A stretch of DNA of 64,000 nucleotides from Rhodovulum marinum (GTDB lineage: Bacteria; Pseudomonadota; Alphaproteobacteria; Rhodobacterales; Rhodobacteraceae): positions 98,325 to 162,324 of the forward strand of contig NZ_SLXP01000004.1 in assembly GCF_004343075.1 (NCBI RefSeq). The letters are read 5' to 3'. Positions 1 through 7,860 of this stretch are shown in pieces. The notes under the pieces were generated by a model. That model was not told the origin of the DNA. It did not search any database and saw only the letters and a list, made by a program, of their open reading frames with translations. The position numbers and the translations under genes are program-made. Numbering within the stretch: the stretch's first letter is position 1; every line of letters starts with the position of its first letter.

Positions 1-26
1 CCCGGCCGCCGCGCGTGGTTGTCCCC

Positions 27-102
27 GGGGGGGGGGGGGGGGGCGGCGGGGGGGGGGGGGGGGCGCGCGCCCCCCCCCCCCCCCCCCCCCCCCGCCCCCC
101 CC
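27..102. repeat. Poly-G/poly-C low-complexity tract
   Basis: A long run of G, broken by two C bases, is followed by a short GC alternation and a long run of C broken by one G. The two halves are complementary, so the tract could fold into one hairpin. It sits at the very edge of the window and resembles a contig-end or polymerase artefact more than biology. Reading frames through it give only Gly/Pro runs. Confidence 0.6.
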
Positions 103-204
103 GGTCGCCTCGCGCAAGCGAGGCGAAACCTCGGGTTCTCTTCCGGCCGCACCGCCCGGTCATTGCCCATTGACATCGCCGCGTGGGGATCGCACGCCAG
201 AGCC

Positions 205-672
205 ATGGCACCTGACCCCATACCGTTCGACCGCGACCGGCTGGTCGCGATGACCGGTCTCGACTACCTGCATGCAATGCTGGCCGGTGAGGTTTCGCCG
301 CCGCCGATCTGGGCGGTGATGGGGCTGCGGCTGGTGCGGGTGGAACCGGGCGCGGTGACCTTCCACGCCGCCCCGTGCCGCGAGCATGGCAATGTCACGG
401 GCACGATCCATGGCGGCTGGTACGGCACGCTTCTGGATGCGGCGATGGGGTGTGCGGTGATGACGACCGTTCCGGTGGGCGCCACCCATGCGACGCTGGA
501 ATACAAGGTCAACGTCACCCGCGTCGTCCGTCCGGGCCTGCAGGTCGAGGCGGTGGGCCGGGTCCAGCATGGCGGGCGGCGCACCGGGGTCGCCATGGGC
601 GAGGTGCGGGGGCTGGCCGATGGCAAGCTTTACGCCACCGGGTCGACCACCTGTATCGTGCTGGAGGGGTGA
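205..672 (+). CDS. PaaI family hotdog-fold thioesterase
   Basis: This 155-residue protein has the single hotdog-domain pattern of PaaI-type acyl-CoA thioesterases. The family hydrolyses acyl-CoA or aryl-CoA thioesters in the cytoplasm. The motif HGNVTGTIHGGWYGTLLDA around residues 62-80 carries the His-Gly-Gly and Asp positions of the family, and the C-terminal half ends in the expected TGSTTCIVLE strand. I chose the ATG at 205 because an open frame further upstream encodes only Gly/Pro runs from the low-complexity tract. The Shine-Dalgarno is weak. It ends 7 bases before the convergent oxidoreductase. The substrate cannot be told from sequence. Confidence 0.8.
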   Translation: MAPDPIPFDRDRLVAMTGLDYLHAMLAGEVSPPPIWAVMGLRLVRVEPGAVTFHAAPCREHGNVTGTIHGGWYGTLLDAAMGCAVMTTVPVGATHATLEYKVNVTRVVRPGLQVEAVGRVQHGGRRTGVAMGEVRGLADGKLYATGSTTCIVLEG

Positions 673-678
673 GGCCCC

Positions 679-1641
679 TCAGCCCATCGTGATGACGACC
701 TTGCCGGTCGCCTTGCGTGCGCGCAGCAGCTCCAGCCCCTCGGCCGCGCGCTCCAGCGGCAGGCAGTGGCTGACATGGGGTTTCAACCGTCCCTCGGCAT
801 ACCAGTCGAACAGCCGGGCCAGGCTGCCGGTCAGCACCTCGGGCCGGAAGGCCAGGTAGCCGCCCCAGTAAAGCCCCATCACGGTCAGGTTCTTCACCAG
901 CAGGTGGTTGGCCTTGATCTGCGGCACGTCCCCGCTGGCGAACCCGATCACCAGAAGGCGGGCCTCGGGGTTGCAGGCACGCATCGCGGCGGTGAACAGC
1001 TCGCCCCCCACCGGGTCATAGACGACATCCGCGCCGCCCAGCGCCAGCACCGCCTCGCGCAGGTCGTCCGCGTCGCTGTCGATCAGGTGGTCGGCGCCGG
1101 CATCGCGGGCGACGGCCAGCCGGTCCGCCCCGCGGGCGCAAGCGATCACCGTGGCGCCCATCCGCTTGCCGATCTCGACCGCCGTCAGTCCGACACCGCC
1201 CGCCGCCCCCAGCACCAGCAGCGTTTCGCCCGGCTGCAGCCGCGCCTTGTGGTCCAGCGCGACGTGGGACGTGCCATAGGCCACCTGGAAGGCGGCCGCG
1301 TCCTCGAACGGCATCGCCTCGGGCAGCGGCACGCAGCGCGCGGCCGGGAAACAACCCGCCTCGGCCAGCCCGCCCGCGCCCGCGAACACCGCCACCCTGC
1401 GGCCCATCAGGGCGGGGTCCGCGCCCTCTCCCAGCGCCTCGACCGTGCCGGCCAGTTCCATGCCCAGCGTGACGGGAAGGGGCGGGCGCTCCTGGTAGCG
1501 CCCCTCGATCATCAGCAAATCCGCGAAGTTCAGCCCGCAGGCCGCGATGCGGACCCGTACCTCGCCCGGGCGGGGGTCGGGCAGCGCAACGTCGTCAAGC
1601 TGGGGCGGGGCTCCGAATTCGGCGATGCGGAAGGCGCGCAT
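679..1641 (-). CDS. NAD(P)H:quinone oxidoreductase, zinc-free MDR family
   Basis: The 320-residue protein is a medium-chain dehydrogenase/reductase of the quinone oxidoreductase class. It has an N-terminal GroES-like domain (GLNFADLLMIEGRY) and a Rossmann domain with the GAAGGVG nucleotide loop near residue 145. The four-cysteine structural zinc lobe of alcohol dehydrogenases is missing, as expected for NADPH-dependent quinone or enoyl reductases. It is transcribed divergently from the XRE regulator across a 329-base gap holding repeated dyads, so shared regulation is plausible. The substrate is not predictable. Confidence 0.85.
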   Translation of the reverse strand: MRAFRIAEFGAPPQLDDVALPDPRPGEVRVRIAACGLNFADLLMIEGRYQERPPLPVTLGMELAGTVEALGEGADPALMGRRVAVFAGAGGLAEAGCFPAARCVPLPEAMPFEDAAAFQVAYGTSHVALDHKARLQPGETLLVLGAAGGVGLTAVEIGKRMGATVIACARGADRLAVARDAGADHLIDSDADDLREAVLALGGADVVYDPVGGELFTAAMRACNPEARLLVIGFASGDVPQIKANHLLVKNLTVMGLYWGGYLAFRPEVLTGSLARLFDWYAEGRLKPHVSHCLPLERAAEGLELLRARKATGKVVITMG

Positions 1642-1716
1642 GGGCCGGGTCTCCTCGTGGGGGGTGATTCCGCGGCGAGGGTAACGGGCACGGAAACCGG
1701 GCGCCAGCGGGCGAAT

Positions 1717-1794
1717 TTCGCAATATGCAAAAGTTTCAGTCGCGTTAACATTTGCAAATTGCGAAGCATTCGGCGGATTTTTGCGCTCTGCAAC
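1717..1794. promoter_or_regulatory. Array of TTYGCA-N3-TGCRAA dyads between divergent genes
   Basis: Two 15-bp dyads fit TTYGCA-N3-TGCRAA at 1717-1731 and 1751-1765, and the second is the reverse complement of the first with one mismatch. A weaker third copy lies at 1780-1794. The centres are 34 and 29 bp apart. The array lies about 160-235 bp upstream of the expected start of the sigma-54 promoter, which is the usual distance for an enhancer-binding protein. It could equally be an operator for the divergent quinone oxidoreductase. The half-sites resemble the TTTGCAAA sites reported for ScfR-family regulators. The rest of the 1642-1970 gap has AT-rich promoter-like DNA and no gene. Confidence 0.55.
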
Positions 1795-1925
1795 CCCCGC
1801 GCGAGCGTGAGTCGGCCTGCTTTACCGGGGATTAAGTGCTTTCGGTGGATTTCCCGAAAATATTTTCCTATCTTCCGCAAAGGCTTGGTGGGAATATGCA
1901 CGCAGTCGCAGCCGCCGACCATAAT

Positions 1926-1942
1926 TTGGCACGCAACTTGCT
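1926..1942 (+). promoter_or_regulatory. Sigma-54 (-24/-12) promoter of the XRE gene
   Basis: TTGGCACGCAACTTGCT matches the RpoN consensus YTGGCACG-N4-TTGCW at every fixed position, with GG (1928-1929) and GC (1940-1941) exactly 12 bases apart. Transcription would start near 1952, leaving a leader of about 18 bases that contains an AGAGGAG ribosome site before the ATG at 1971. No better sigma-70 promoter is evident at this position. Confidence 0.7.
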
Positions 1943-1970
1943 TTATGATGGGTGTTAGAGGAGTTCACCG

Positions 1971-2339
1971 ATGAAACACCCTGTAGACGTTCATGTTGGC
2001 AAACGGATCCGACATCGCCGCTGGATGGTTGGCATGACCCAGCAGCAACTGGCCGAGAAGGTCGGGATTAAGTTCCAGCAGATTCAGAAATACGAAACCG
2101 GCATGAACCGGGTCAGCGCGTCCCGCCTTTGGGATATCGCCGATGCGCTCGATGTGCCGGTCAGTTTCTTCTTCGAAGGGCTCGACGGCAAGTCGGCCGA
2201 GGTCGCGGGGCAGGGCATGCCCGACGATCTTCTGTCCGACAAGGAAGCGCTGGAACTTGTGCGGTCCTACTACGCGATCCCGGAAAATCAGCGGCGCCGT
2301 CTGTTCGAGCTGGCGCGGGTGCTGAGCGACGTCGCCTGA
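1971..2339 (+). CDS. XRE-family transcriptional regulator (PraR-like)
   Basis: This 122-residue DNA-binding protein has one Cro/C1-type helix-turn-helix at about residues 10-65 (GMTQQQLAEKVGIKFQQIQ, then YETGMNRVSASRLWDIADAL). A short helical tail ends in PENQRRRLFELARVLSDVA. Size and layout match a small XRE subfamily common in alphaproteobacteria, to which rhizobial PraR belongs; that assignment is from memory of the family. An AGAGGAG Shine-Dalgarno sits 8 bases before the ATG. The notable point is the upstream sigma-54 promoter, which would tie this regulator to an RpoN-dependent signal. Confidence 0.85.
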   Translation: MKHPVDVHVGKRIRHRRWMVGMTQQQLAEKVGIKFQQIQKYETGMNRVSASRLWDIADALDVPVSFFFEGLDGKSAEVAGQGMPDDLLSDKEALELVRSYYAIPENQRRRLFELARVLSDVA

Positions 2340-2428
2340 CGCCGGCGCTTGACGGGACCCGGCCGGGCGGATAGCGCCCGGGTCAAGGGGCCATGCGCCC
2401 CCGTCCCGCAACGCCGCCCGGAGGCAGA

Positions 2429-3229
2429 ATGCCCCATTTCGACGCCGAAGACCTGATTGCCACCGCCCATGCGCTGGCCGATGCCGCGCGTGCGGCGACG
2501 CTTGCCCATTTCCGGGCGGCGGCTCTGGGCGTGGAGAACAAGGCCGCGGCCGGGTTCGACCCCGTCACCCTGGCCGATCGCGAGGCCGAGGCGGCGATGC
2601 GCGCGGTCCTGGCCGCGCGTCGCCCCGACGACGCGATCCTAGGCGAGGAACTGGACCATGTCGCGGGCCGCAGCGGGCTGACCTGGGTGATCGACCCGAT
2701 CGACGGCACCCGCGGGTTCATGTGCGGCACCCCCACCTGGGGCGTACTGATCGCAGTATCCGACGAAACCGGGCCGATCCTGGGCGTCATCGACCAGCCC
2801 TATATCGGCGAGCGGTTCGTCGGCGGGCTTGGCCTGGCCGAGTTCGCGGGGCCGGCCGGGACGCGCCCGTTGGCCGCGCGCGCCCCCCGCCCGCTGGCCG
2901 AGGCATCGCTGTTCACCACCTTCCCCGAGGTCGGCACCCCCGAAGAGGGCCGCGCCTTTGCCGCGCTGGCGCAACGCGCCCGGCTGACCCGTTACGGCAT
3001 GGATTGCTATGCCTACGCGCTGGTGGCGCTGGGCCAGGTCGACCTGGTGGTCGAGGCGGGGCTGAATTCCTATGACATCCAGGCGCCCATCGCGGTGATC
3101 GAGGCGGCCGGGGGGGTCGTCACCGACTGGCAGGGCCGCCCGGCCCATGGCGGCGGGCGGGTGATCGCGGCGGCCAACCGCGCGGTCCATGCCGAGGCGC
3201 TGGAGGTGCTGGCCGGGGTGGAGGGCTAG
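2429..3229 (+). CDS. hisN: Inositol monophosphatase family, HisN-like histidinol-phosphatase
   Basis: The 266-residue protein is a metal-dependent phosphatase of the inositol monophosphatase fold. The signature residues are visible: GEELDH near residue 72, DPIDGTRGF near residue 90 for metal binding, and a C-terminal YDIQAPIAVIEAAGG in place of the usual WD-x-A. This pattern is typical of the alphaproteobacterial HisN that removes phosphate from histidinol-phosphate, the penultimate step of histidine synthesis. The ATG at 2429 is preferred over one at 2393 because GGAGG lies five bases upstream. Only three bases separate it from the next gene. Activity on another sugar phosphate is possible. 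Confidence 0.8.
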   Translation: MPHFDAEDLIATAHALADAARAATLAHFRAAALGVENKAAAGFDPVTLADREAEAAMRAVLAARRPDDAILGEELDHVAGRSGLTWVIDPIDGTRGFMCGTPTWGVLIAVSDETGPILGVIDQPYIGERFVGGLGLAEFAGPAGTRPLAARAPRPLAEASLFTTFPEVGTPEEGRAFAALAQRARLTRYGMDCYAYALVALGQVDLVVEAGLNSYDIQAPIAVIEAAGGVVTDWQGRPAHGGGRVIAAANRAVHAEALEVLAGVEG

Positions 3230-3232
3230 GCG

Positions 3233-4573
3233 ATGGGGCATGTGCTGATCCGCGGCGCCGACCTGATCGTCACGATGGATGACGACCGGCGCGAACTGGC
3301 CGGGGCCGACCTGCGCCTGCGCGGCGGCGTGGTGGCCGAGATCGGCACGGGGCTGGACCCGGACGGGGCCGAAATCGTGCAGGCCCAGGGCTGCCTGGTG
3401 ACGCCCGGGCTGGTGAACACGCACCACCACCTGTCGCAATCCCTGACCCGCGCGGTGCCCGGCGCGCAGGATGCGCTGCTGTTCGGCTGGCTCAAGACGC
3501 TGTATCCGATCTGGTCGGGCTTCGGCCCCGAGGAATTCCGCGTCTCGGCGCGGGTGGCGCTGGCCGAACTGGCGCTGTCGGGCTGTAGCATGTCGTCCGA
3601 CCACCAATACCTGTTTCCGAACGGCGCGCGGCTGGACGACACGATCGGCGCGGCGGTCGAGGTCGGCATCCGGTTCCACGCCACCCGCGGCGCCATGAGC
3701 ATCGGCGAGTCCAAGGGGGGCCTGCCGCCCGATGCCCTGGTCGAGGACGAGGCCGCGATCCTGGACGATTGCATCCGGGTGATCGACGCGTTTCACGACG
3801 CGCGCGAGGGGGCCATGGTGCAGGTGGCCGTGGCGCCCTGTTCGCCCTTCACCGTCAGCCGCGAGTTGATGCGCGATGCGGCGATCCTGGCGCGCGACAA
3901 GGGCGTGCGCCTGCATACCCACCTGGCCGAGAACGACGAGGACATCGCCTATTCGCTGGCGCATTACGGCTGCCGTCCCGGCCAATACGCCGAGGAACTG
4001 GGTTGGACCGGCGACGATGTCTGGCACGCCCATTGCGTCAAGCTGGACGGCCGGGAAATCGCGCTTTTCGCCCAATCGGGCACGGGCGTGGCCCATTGCC
4101 CCTGTTCCAACTGCCGCTTGGGATCGGGCATCGCGCCGGTGCGCGCCATGCGCGATGCCGGCGTGCCGGTGGGGATCGGGGTCGACGGATCGGCCAGCAA
4201 CGATTCCGGCAACCTGGTGGCCGAGGCGCGGCTGGCCATGCTGTTGCAACGCGTCGCGTCCGGCGCCGATGCGATGAGCGCGCGCGAGGCGCTGGAAATC
4301 GCCACGCGCGGCGGGGCCGAGGTTCTGGGCCGGTCCGATTGCGGGCAACTGGCCGTGGGCAAGCGCGCCGACGTGGCGATCTGGGACATGGGCGGGATCG
4401 AGGCGGCGGGCAACTGGGACCGCGCCGCGATCCTGTTGGCCGGGCCCACCCGCGTGCGTGACCTGTTCGTCGAGGGCCGCCAGGTGGTGCGGGGCGGGCA
4501 CCTGGCCACGCTGGACCTGGCCTGCGCGATCGAGGCCCAGACCCGTCTGGCCAGGCAGCACGCCGGCGCCTGA
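3233..4573 (+). CDS. 8-oxoguanine deaminase (amidohydrolase superfamily)
   Basis: This 446-residue cytoplasmic hydrolase has the full metal-site pattern of the ATZ/TRZ-type deaminases: NTHHHL near residue 62, HTHLAEND, HAHC, and GVDGSASNDSGN towards the C-terminus. The segments LVNTHHHLSQSLTR and DHQYLFPNG are characteristic of the group that deaminates 8-oxoguanine, or related oxidised purines, to urate. It is probably cotranscribed with the HisN-like gene, from which it is three bases away. Guanine or isoguanine deamination is an alternative. Confidence 0.82.
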   Translation: MGHVLIRGADLIVTMDDDRRELAGADLRLRGGVVAEIGTGLDPDGAEIVQAQGCLVTPGLVNTHHHLSQSLTRAVPGAQDALLFGWLKTLYPIWSGFGPEEFRVSARVALAELALSGCSMSSDHQYLFPNGARLDDTIGAAVEVGIRFHATRGAMSIGESKGGLPPDALVEDEAAILDDCIRVIDAFHDAREGAMVQVAVAPCSPFTVSRELMRDAAILARDKGVRLHTHLAENDEDIAYSLAHYGCRPGQYAEELGWTGDDVWHAHCVKLDGREIALFAQSGTGVAHCPCSNCRLGSGIAPVRAMRDAGVPVGIGVDGSASNDSGNLVAEARLAMLLQRVASGADAMSAREALEIATRGGAEVLGRSDCGQLAVGKRADVAIWDMGGIEAAGNWDRAAILLAGPTRVRDLFVEGRQVVRGGHLATLDLACAIEAQTRLARQHAGA

Positions 4574-4662
4574 GAAACCGCCCCGCGGTTGCGCGTCGGC
4601 CCTGTCGCCCGCCCGCCGCATTGGCTAGACTTGGCCCGAGACAGGCGACGGCAGGGCTGGGC

Positions 4663-6048
4663 ATGACGGAAGAGACGGTAGAAACCGCCGCCCCCGAAGA
4701 AGAGGGCTATGGGCTCGACAATCGCAGGGTGTCGGCGATCCTGCTGGCCGTGGCCGCGGGCGATACCGTGCGGCTGGGCGAATTGCTGGAACCGCTGCAC
4801 CCCGCCGACATCGCCGACCTTCTGGAACAGGTCGACAGCGGGCGGCGGCGCGAGATCCTGCTTCTGGGCAAAAGCTTTTTCGACGGCGAGGTGCTGTCGG
4901 AACTGGACGAAAGCCTGCGCGAGGAGGTCATCACCTTCCTGCCGCCCGAGGTCCTGGCCGAGGCGGTGCGCGAGCTGGAATCGGACGACGTCGTCGACCT
5001 GCTCGAGGACCTGGAGGCGCCCCAGCAGGAGGCGATCCTCGACGCGCTGGAGGATACCGACCGCGTCGCCGTCGAACAGGCGCTGACCTATCCGGACTAT
5101 TCCGCCGGCCGCCTGATGCAGCGCGAGGTGGTGCGCGCCCCCGAACACTGGACCGTGGGCGAGACCATCGACCATCTGCGCGCCCACAAGAAGACGCTGC
5201 CCGACCAGTTCTACCACGTCATCGTGGTCGATCCCGGGATCCGGCCGGTGGGCTATGTCACCCTGGGCAAGCTCTTGTCCTCGAAACGCTCGGTCAAGCT
5301 GACCCGGCTGTTCGAGGACAGTTTCCGCACCATCCCCGTGACCCAGCCCGAATCCGAGGTCGCCTATGCCTTCAACCAGTATCACCTGATCTCGGCCCCG
5401 GTGGTCGACGATGGCGGGCGGCTGGTCGGCGTGATCACCATCGACGACGCCATGAACGTGCTGGACGAAGAGCACGAGGAAGACATCCTGCGCCTGGCCG
5501 GGGTGGGCGAGGGCAGCCTGAACGACCGCGTGGTCGAAACGACGCGCCAGCGGTTCCCGTGGCTGTTCGTCAACCTACTGACCGCGATCGTCGCCTCGCT
5601 GGTGATCGCCCAGTTCGAAGAGGCCATCGCCCAGGTCGTGGCGCTGGCCGTGCTGATGCCGATCATCGCCTCGATGGGGGGCAACGCTGGCACGCAATCG
5701 CTGACGGTGGCGGTGCGGGCGCTGGCGACCAAGGATTTGACCGGCTCGAACGTCTGGCGGGTGGTGCGCCGCGAGGTGGCGGTGGGGCTGGTGAACGGCG
5801 CGGTGTTCGCGGTGGTCATGGGCCTGGTGGGGCTGGTCTGGTTCGGCTCGGCGACGCTGGGCTGGGTGATCGCGGCCGCCATGATCATCAACCTCGGGGT
5901 CGCGGCGCTGGCGGGCATCCTGATCCCTGTGACGCTGGACCGGTTCGGCATCGACCCGGCGCTGGCCTCGGGAACCTTCGTGACCACGGTGACCGACGTG
6001 GTGGGCTTCTTCGCCTTCCTCGGGCTGGCCTCGGCGGTGCTGCTGTGA
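4663..6048 (+). CDS. mgtE: Magnesium transporter MgtE
   Basis: The 461-residue inner-membrane Mg2+ channel has the three family parts in order: an acidic N-domain of HPADIADLLEQ-type repeats (residues 30-135), paired CBS domains (about 140-265; DDAMNVLDEEHEEDI at the end), and five membrane helices from residue 290 with MPIIASMGGNAGTQS in the pore region. In the family, Mg2+ bound to the N and CBS domains closes the channel. The ATG at 4663 is preferred over TTG 4621. The stop overlaps the next gene's GTG start, so the two are translationally coupled. Confidence 0.92.
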   Translation: MTEETVETAAPEEEGYGLDNRRVSAILLAVAAGDTVRLGELLEPLHPADIADLLEQVDSGRRREILLLGKSFFDGEVLSELDESLREEVITFLPPEVLAEAVRELESDDVVDLLEDLEAPQQEAILDALEDTDRVAVEQALTYPDYSAGRLMQREVVRAPEHWTVGETIDHLRAHKKTLPDQFYHVIVVDPGIRPVGYVTLGKLLSSKRSVKLTRLFEDSFRTIPVTQPESEVAYAFNQYHLISAPVVDDGGRLVGVITIDDAMNVLDEEHEEDILRLAGVGEGSLNDRVVETTRQRFPWLFVNLLTAIVASLVIAQFEEAIAQVVALAVLMPIIASMGGNAGTQSLTVAVRALATKDLTGSNVWRVVRREVAVGLVNGAVFAVVMGLVGLVWFGSATLGWVIAAAMIINLGVAALAGILIPVTLDRFGIDPALASGTFVTTVTDVVGFFAFLGLASAVLL

Positions 6049-6602
6049 GCGATGACAAGGCCGCGCTGCGCGCCGCGGCGCAGGCGGCGCGGGACGGGGT
6101 GCACGACCCCGACCGCGGCGCGGCGGCAACCGCCCGGCTTGTCGAGATCCTCGCCCCCCATCTTGGCCGCCCCGCCGCGGGCTACATGCCGATGCGCAGC
6201 GAAATCGACCCGTTGCCCGCGATGGCGGTGCTGGCCGCCCGCGGCCCGGTCGGCGTGCCGGTGATCCTGGCCCATGCCGCGCCGCTGGCCTTTCACCTGT
6301 GGACCCCGACCTCTGCCATGCGTCCCGGGCCGTTCGGCGCACGGGTGCCCGAGGCCGGTGTGCCGATGCGACCCGAGGTGCTGATCGTGCCGCTTCTGGC
6401 CTTTGACCGGACGGGCGCGCGGCTGGGCTATGGCGGCGGCTTCTACGACCGCACGATCGAGGCCTTGCGCGCCCATGGCCCGGTGCTGGCCATCGGGTTC
6501 GCCTACGCGGTGCAAGAAGTGGCGCGCGTGCCGGTCGAGCCGACGGACCAGCGTCTGGACGCGATCGTGACCGAGCACGAGGTGATCCGCGTCGCGGTGT
6601 GA
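6045..6602 (+). CDS. 5-formyltetrahydrofolate cyclo-ligase
   Basis: This 185-residue protein carries the cyclo-ligase signature LLAFDRTGARLGYGGGFYDR near residues 115-134 and an N-terminal basic segment. It converts 5-formyl-THF to 5,10-methenyl-THF using ATP in one-carbon metabolism. It starts at a GTG that overlaps the mgtE stop by four bases (GTGA). The following YmdB-type gene is a common neighbour of this enzyme in Rhodobacteraceae. I looked for a 6S RNA next to it, as occurs in other bacteria, and could not support one. Confidence 0.9.
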   Translation: MSDDKAALRAAAQAARDGVHDPDRGAAATARLVEILAPHLGRPAAGYMPMRSEIDPLPAMAVLAARGPVGVPVILAHAAPLAFHLWTPTSAMRPGPFGARVPEAGVPMRPEVLIVPLLAFDRTGARLGYGGGFYDRTIEALRAHGPVLAIGFAYAVQEVARVPVEPTDQRLDAIVTEHEVIRVAV

Positions 6603-6623
6603 CGGGCGAGAGGCCCCCGCAAG

Positions 6624-6681
6624 AGGGGGCTCTGCCCCCCGTCCTTCGGACGCCCCCCGGGATATTTGCGGCCAGAAGAAG
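6624..6681 (+). repeat. Dispersed intergenic repeat, copy A
   Basis: This unit has a G-rich/C-rich hairpin (GGGGGCTCTGCCCCC) followed by a second C-run and the constant tail CCCCGGGATATTTGCGGCC plus AGAAGAAG. Related copies lie at 9661, 12653, 20586 and 46924. It fills most of the gap between the cyclo-ligase and the YmdB-type gene. Confidence 0.7.
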
Positions 6682-6832
6682 ACCCGGCCTGTCTTTTGCC
6701 CGGTGAAAGTATTCCGGGAGGCGCCATCGGGCGCCATCGCTCCGAGCGACAGGGCGAGGGGCTTTGCCTGCCACGCGCCGTCGCGACCGGTCCATCTTGC
6801 CCTTTTGCGCGCGGGGCCCTAGGGCTGGCGGC

Positions 6833-7645
6833 ATGAAGCTTTTGTTCCTGGGAGATGTCATGGGCCGGGCGGGCCGCGACGGGGTGGCCGCGCGCCTGCC
6901 CGCGCTGCGCGAGGCCTGGGCGCTGGATTTCGTCGTGGTCAACGGCGAGAACGCGACCTCGGGGGCGGGGATCACGCCCGCCCATGCCCGCGCCCTGCTC
7001 GACGCCGGTGCCGATTGCCTGACGCTGGGCGATCATGCCTTCGACCAGAAGGACATGCTGACCTTCATCGAGCAGGAACCGCGCGTTCTGCGCCCGCTGA
7101 ATTTCGCGAAGGGTGCGCCGGGCAAGGGCGCGCGGCTGTTCCAGGCCCGCGGTGGGCGCAAGGTTCTGGTGGCGCAGGTTCTGGGGCAGGTGTTCATGAA
7201 GCGGCCTTTCGACGATCCGTTCTCGGCGATCGAGCCGGTGCTGAAATCCCACCCCCTCGGCGGGCTGGCCCAGGCTGCGATCATCGACATGCATTGCGAG
7301 GCGACGTCGGAAAAGATGGCGATGGGCCATTTCTGCGACGGGCGCGCCAGCCTGGTCGTCGGCACCCATACCCATGTGCCCACCGCGGATGCGCAGGTCC
7401 TGCCCGGCGGCACCGGCTATCTGTCGGATGCGGGCATGTGCGGTGATTACGATTCTGTCATCGGCATGGAAAAGGCCGAGCCGATGCGCCGGTTCATCAC
7501 CGGCATGGCCAAGGGCCGCTTTACACCGGCGATGGGGGCGGTCACGCTGTCGGGGGTCTATGTGGAAACCGACGACCGCACCGGGCGCGCCATGCGGATC
7601 GCCATGGTCCGTGATGGCGGCCGGCTGGAACAGTCCGGCCCATGA
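6833..7645 (+). CDS. YmdB/TIGR00282 family metallophosphoesterase
   Basis: The 270-residue protein has the compact calcineurin-like metal site of YmdB phosphodiesterases: FLGDVMGRAGR at the N-terminus, VVNGENATSGAGIT, GDHAFDQKD, and VVGTHTHVPTADAQ. In Bacillus the family cleaves 2',3'-cyclic nucleotides and affects RNA turnover and biofilm formation; the role in alphaproteobacteria is less clear. The ATG at 6833 places the conserved MKLLFLGDV at the start. It follows the cyclo-ligase gene across a repeat-bearing gap. Confidence 0.88.
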   Translation: MKLLFLGDVMGRAGRDGVAARLPALREAWALDFVVVNGENATSGAGITPAHARALLDAGADCLTLGDHAFDQKDMLTFIEQEPRVLRPLNFAKGAPGKGARLFQARGGRKVLVAQVLGQVFMKRPFDDPFSAIEPVLKSHPLGGLAQAAIIDMHCEATSEKMAMGHFCDGRASLVVGTHTHVPTADAQVLPGGTGYLSDAGMCGDYDSVIGMEKAEPMRRFITGMAKGRFTPAMGAVTLSGVYVETDDRTGRAMRIAMVRDGGRLEQSGP

Positions 7646-7860
7646 CATCCGGCCAGCGCGGCAACGCGCTTTCGGCCCCGCGCCGGTTCATGCATCGTGG
7701 GGCATGCGCAGGCGGGGTGTGACGTTGCCCGCGATCCGCTCTTTCGGCATGCGGTGAAGGGGCGCGAACCTTCCGGGGCTGTTTTGCACGGCCCGGCAGG
7801 CCCTTGTGCCGGCGCGGCGGGGCGCTAAACATGTCCGGTGATGCCGCGAAAGGGCCCCAG

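Noticed and set aside
19-204. N-terminal extension of the thioesterase through the G/C runs
   Set aside because: It encodes only Gly and Pro runs from the low-complexity tract; the conserved domain starts at the ATG at 205.
2639-4621. 660-codon open frame on the minus strand opposite the HisN-like and deaminase genes
   Set aside because: It is antisense to two well-supported genes, has low-complexity Arg/Gly/His composition and no recognisable motif. Such frames are common in high-GC DNA.
6603-6832. Possible 6S RNA next to the cyclo-ligase gene
   Set aside because: The gap is dominated by the dispersed repeat and shows no long central-bulge hairpin that I could draw.
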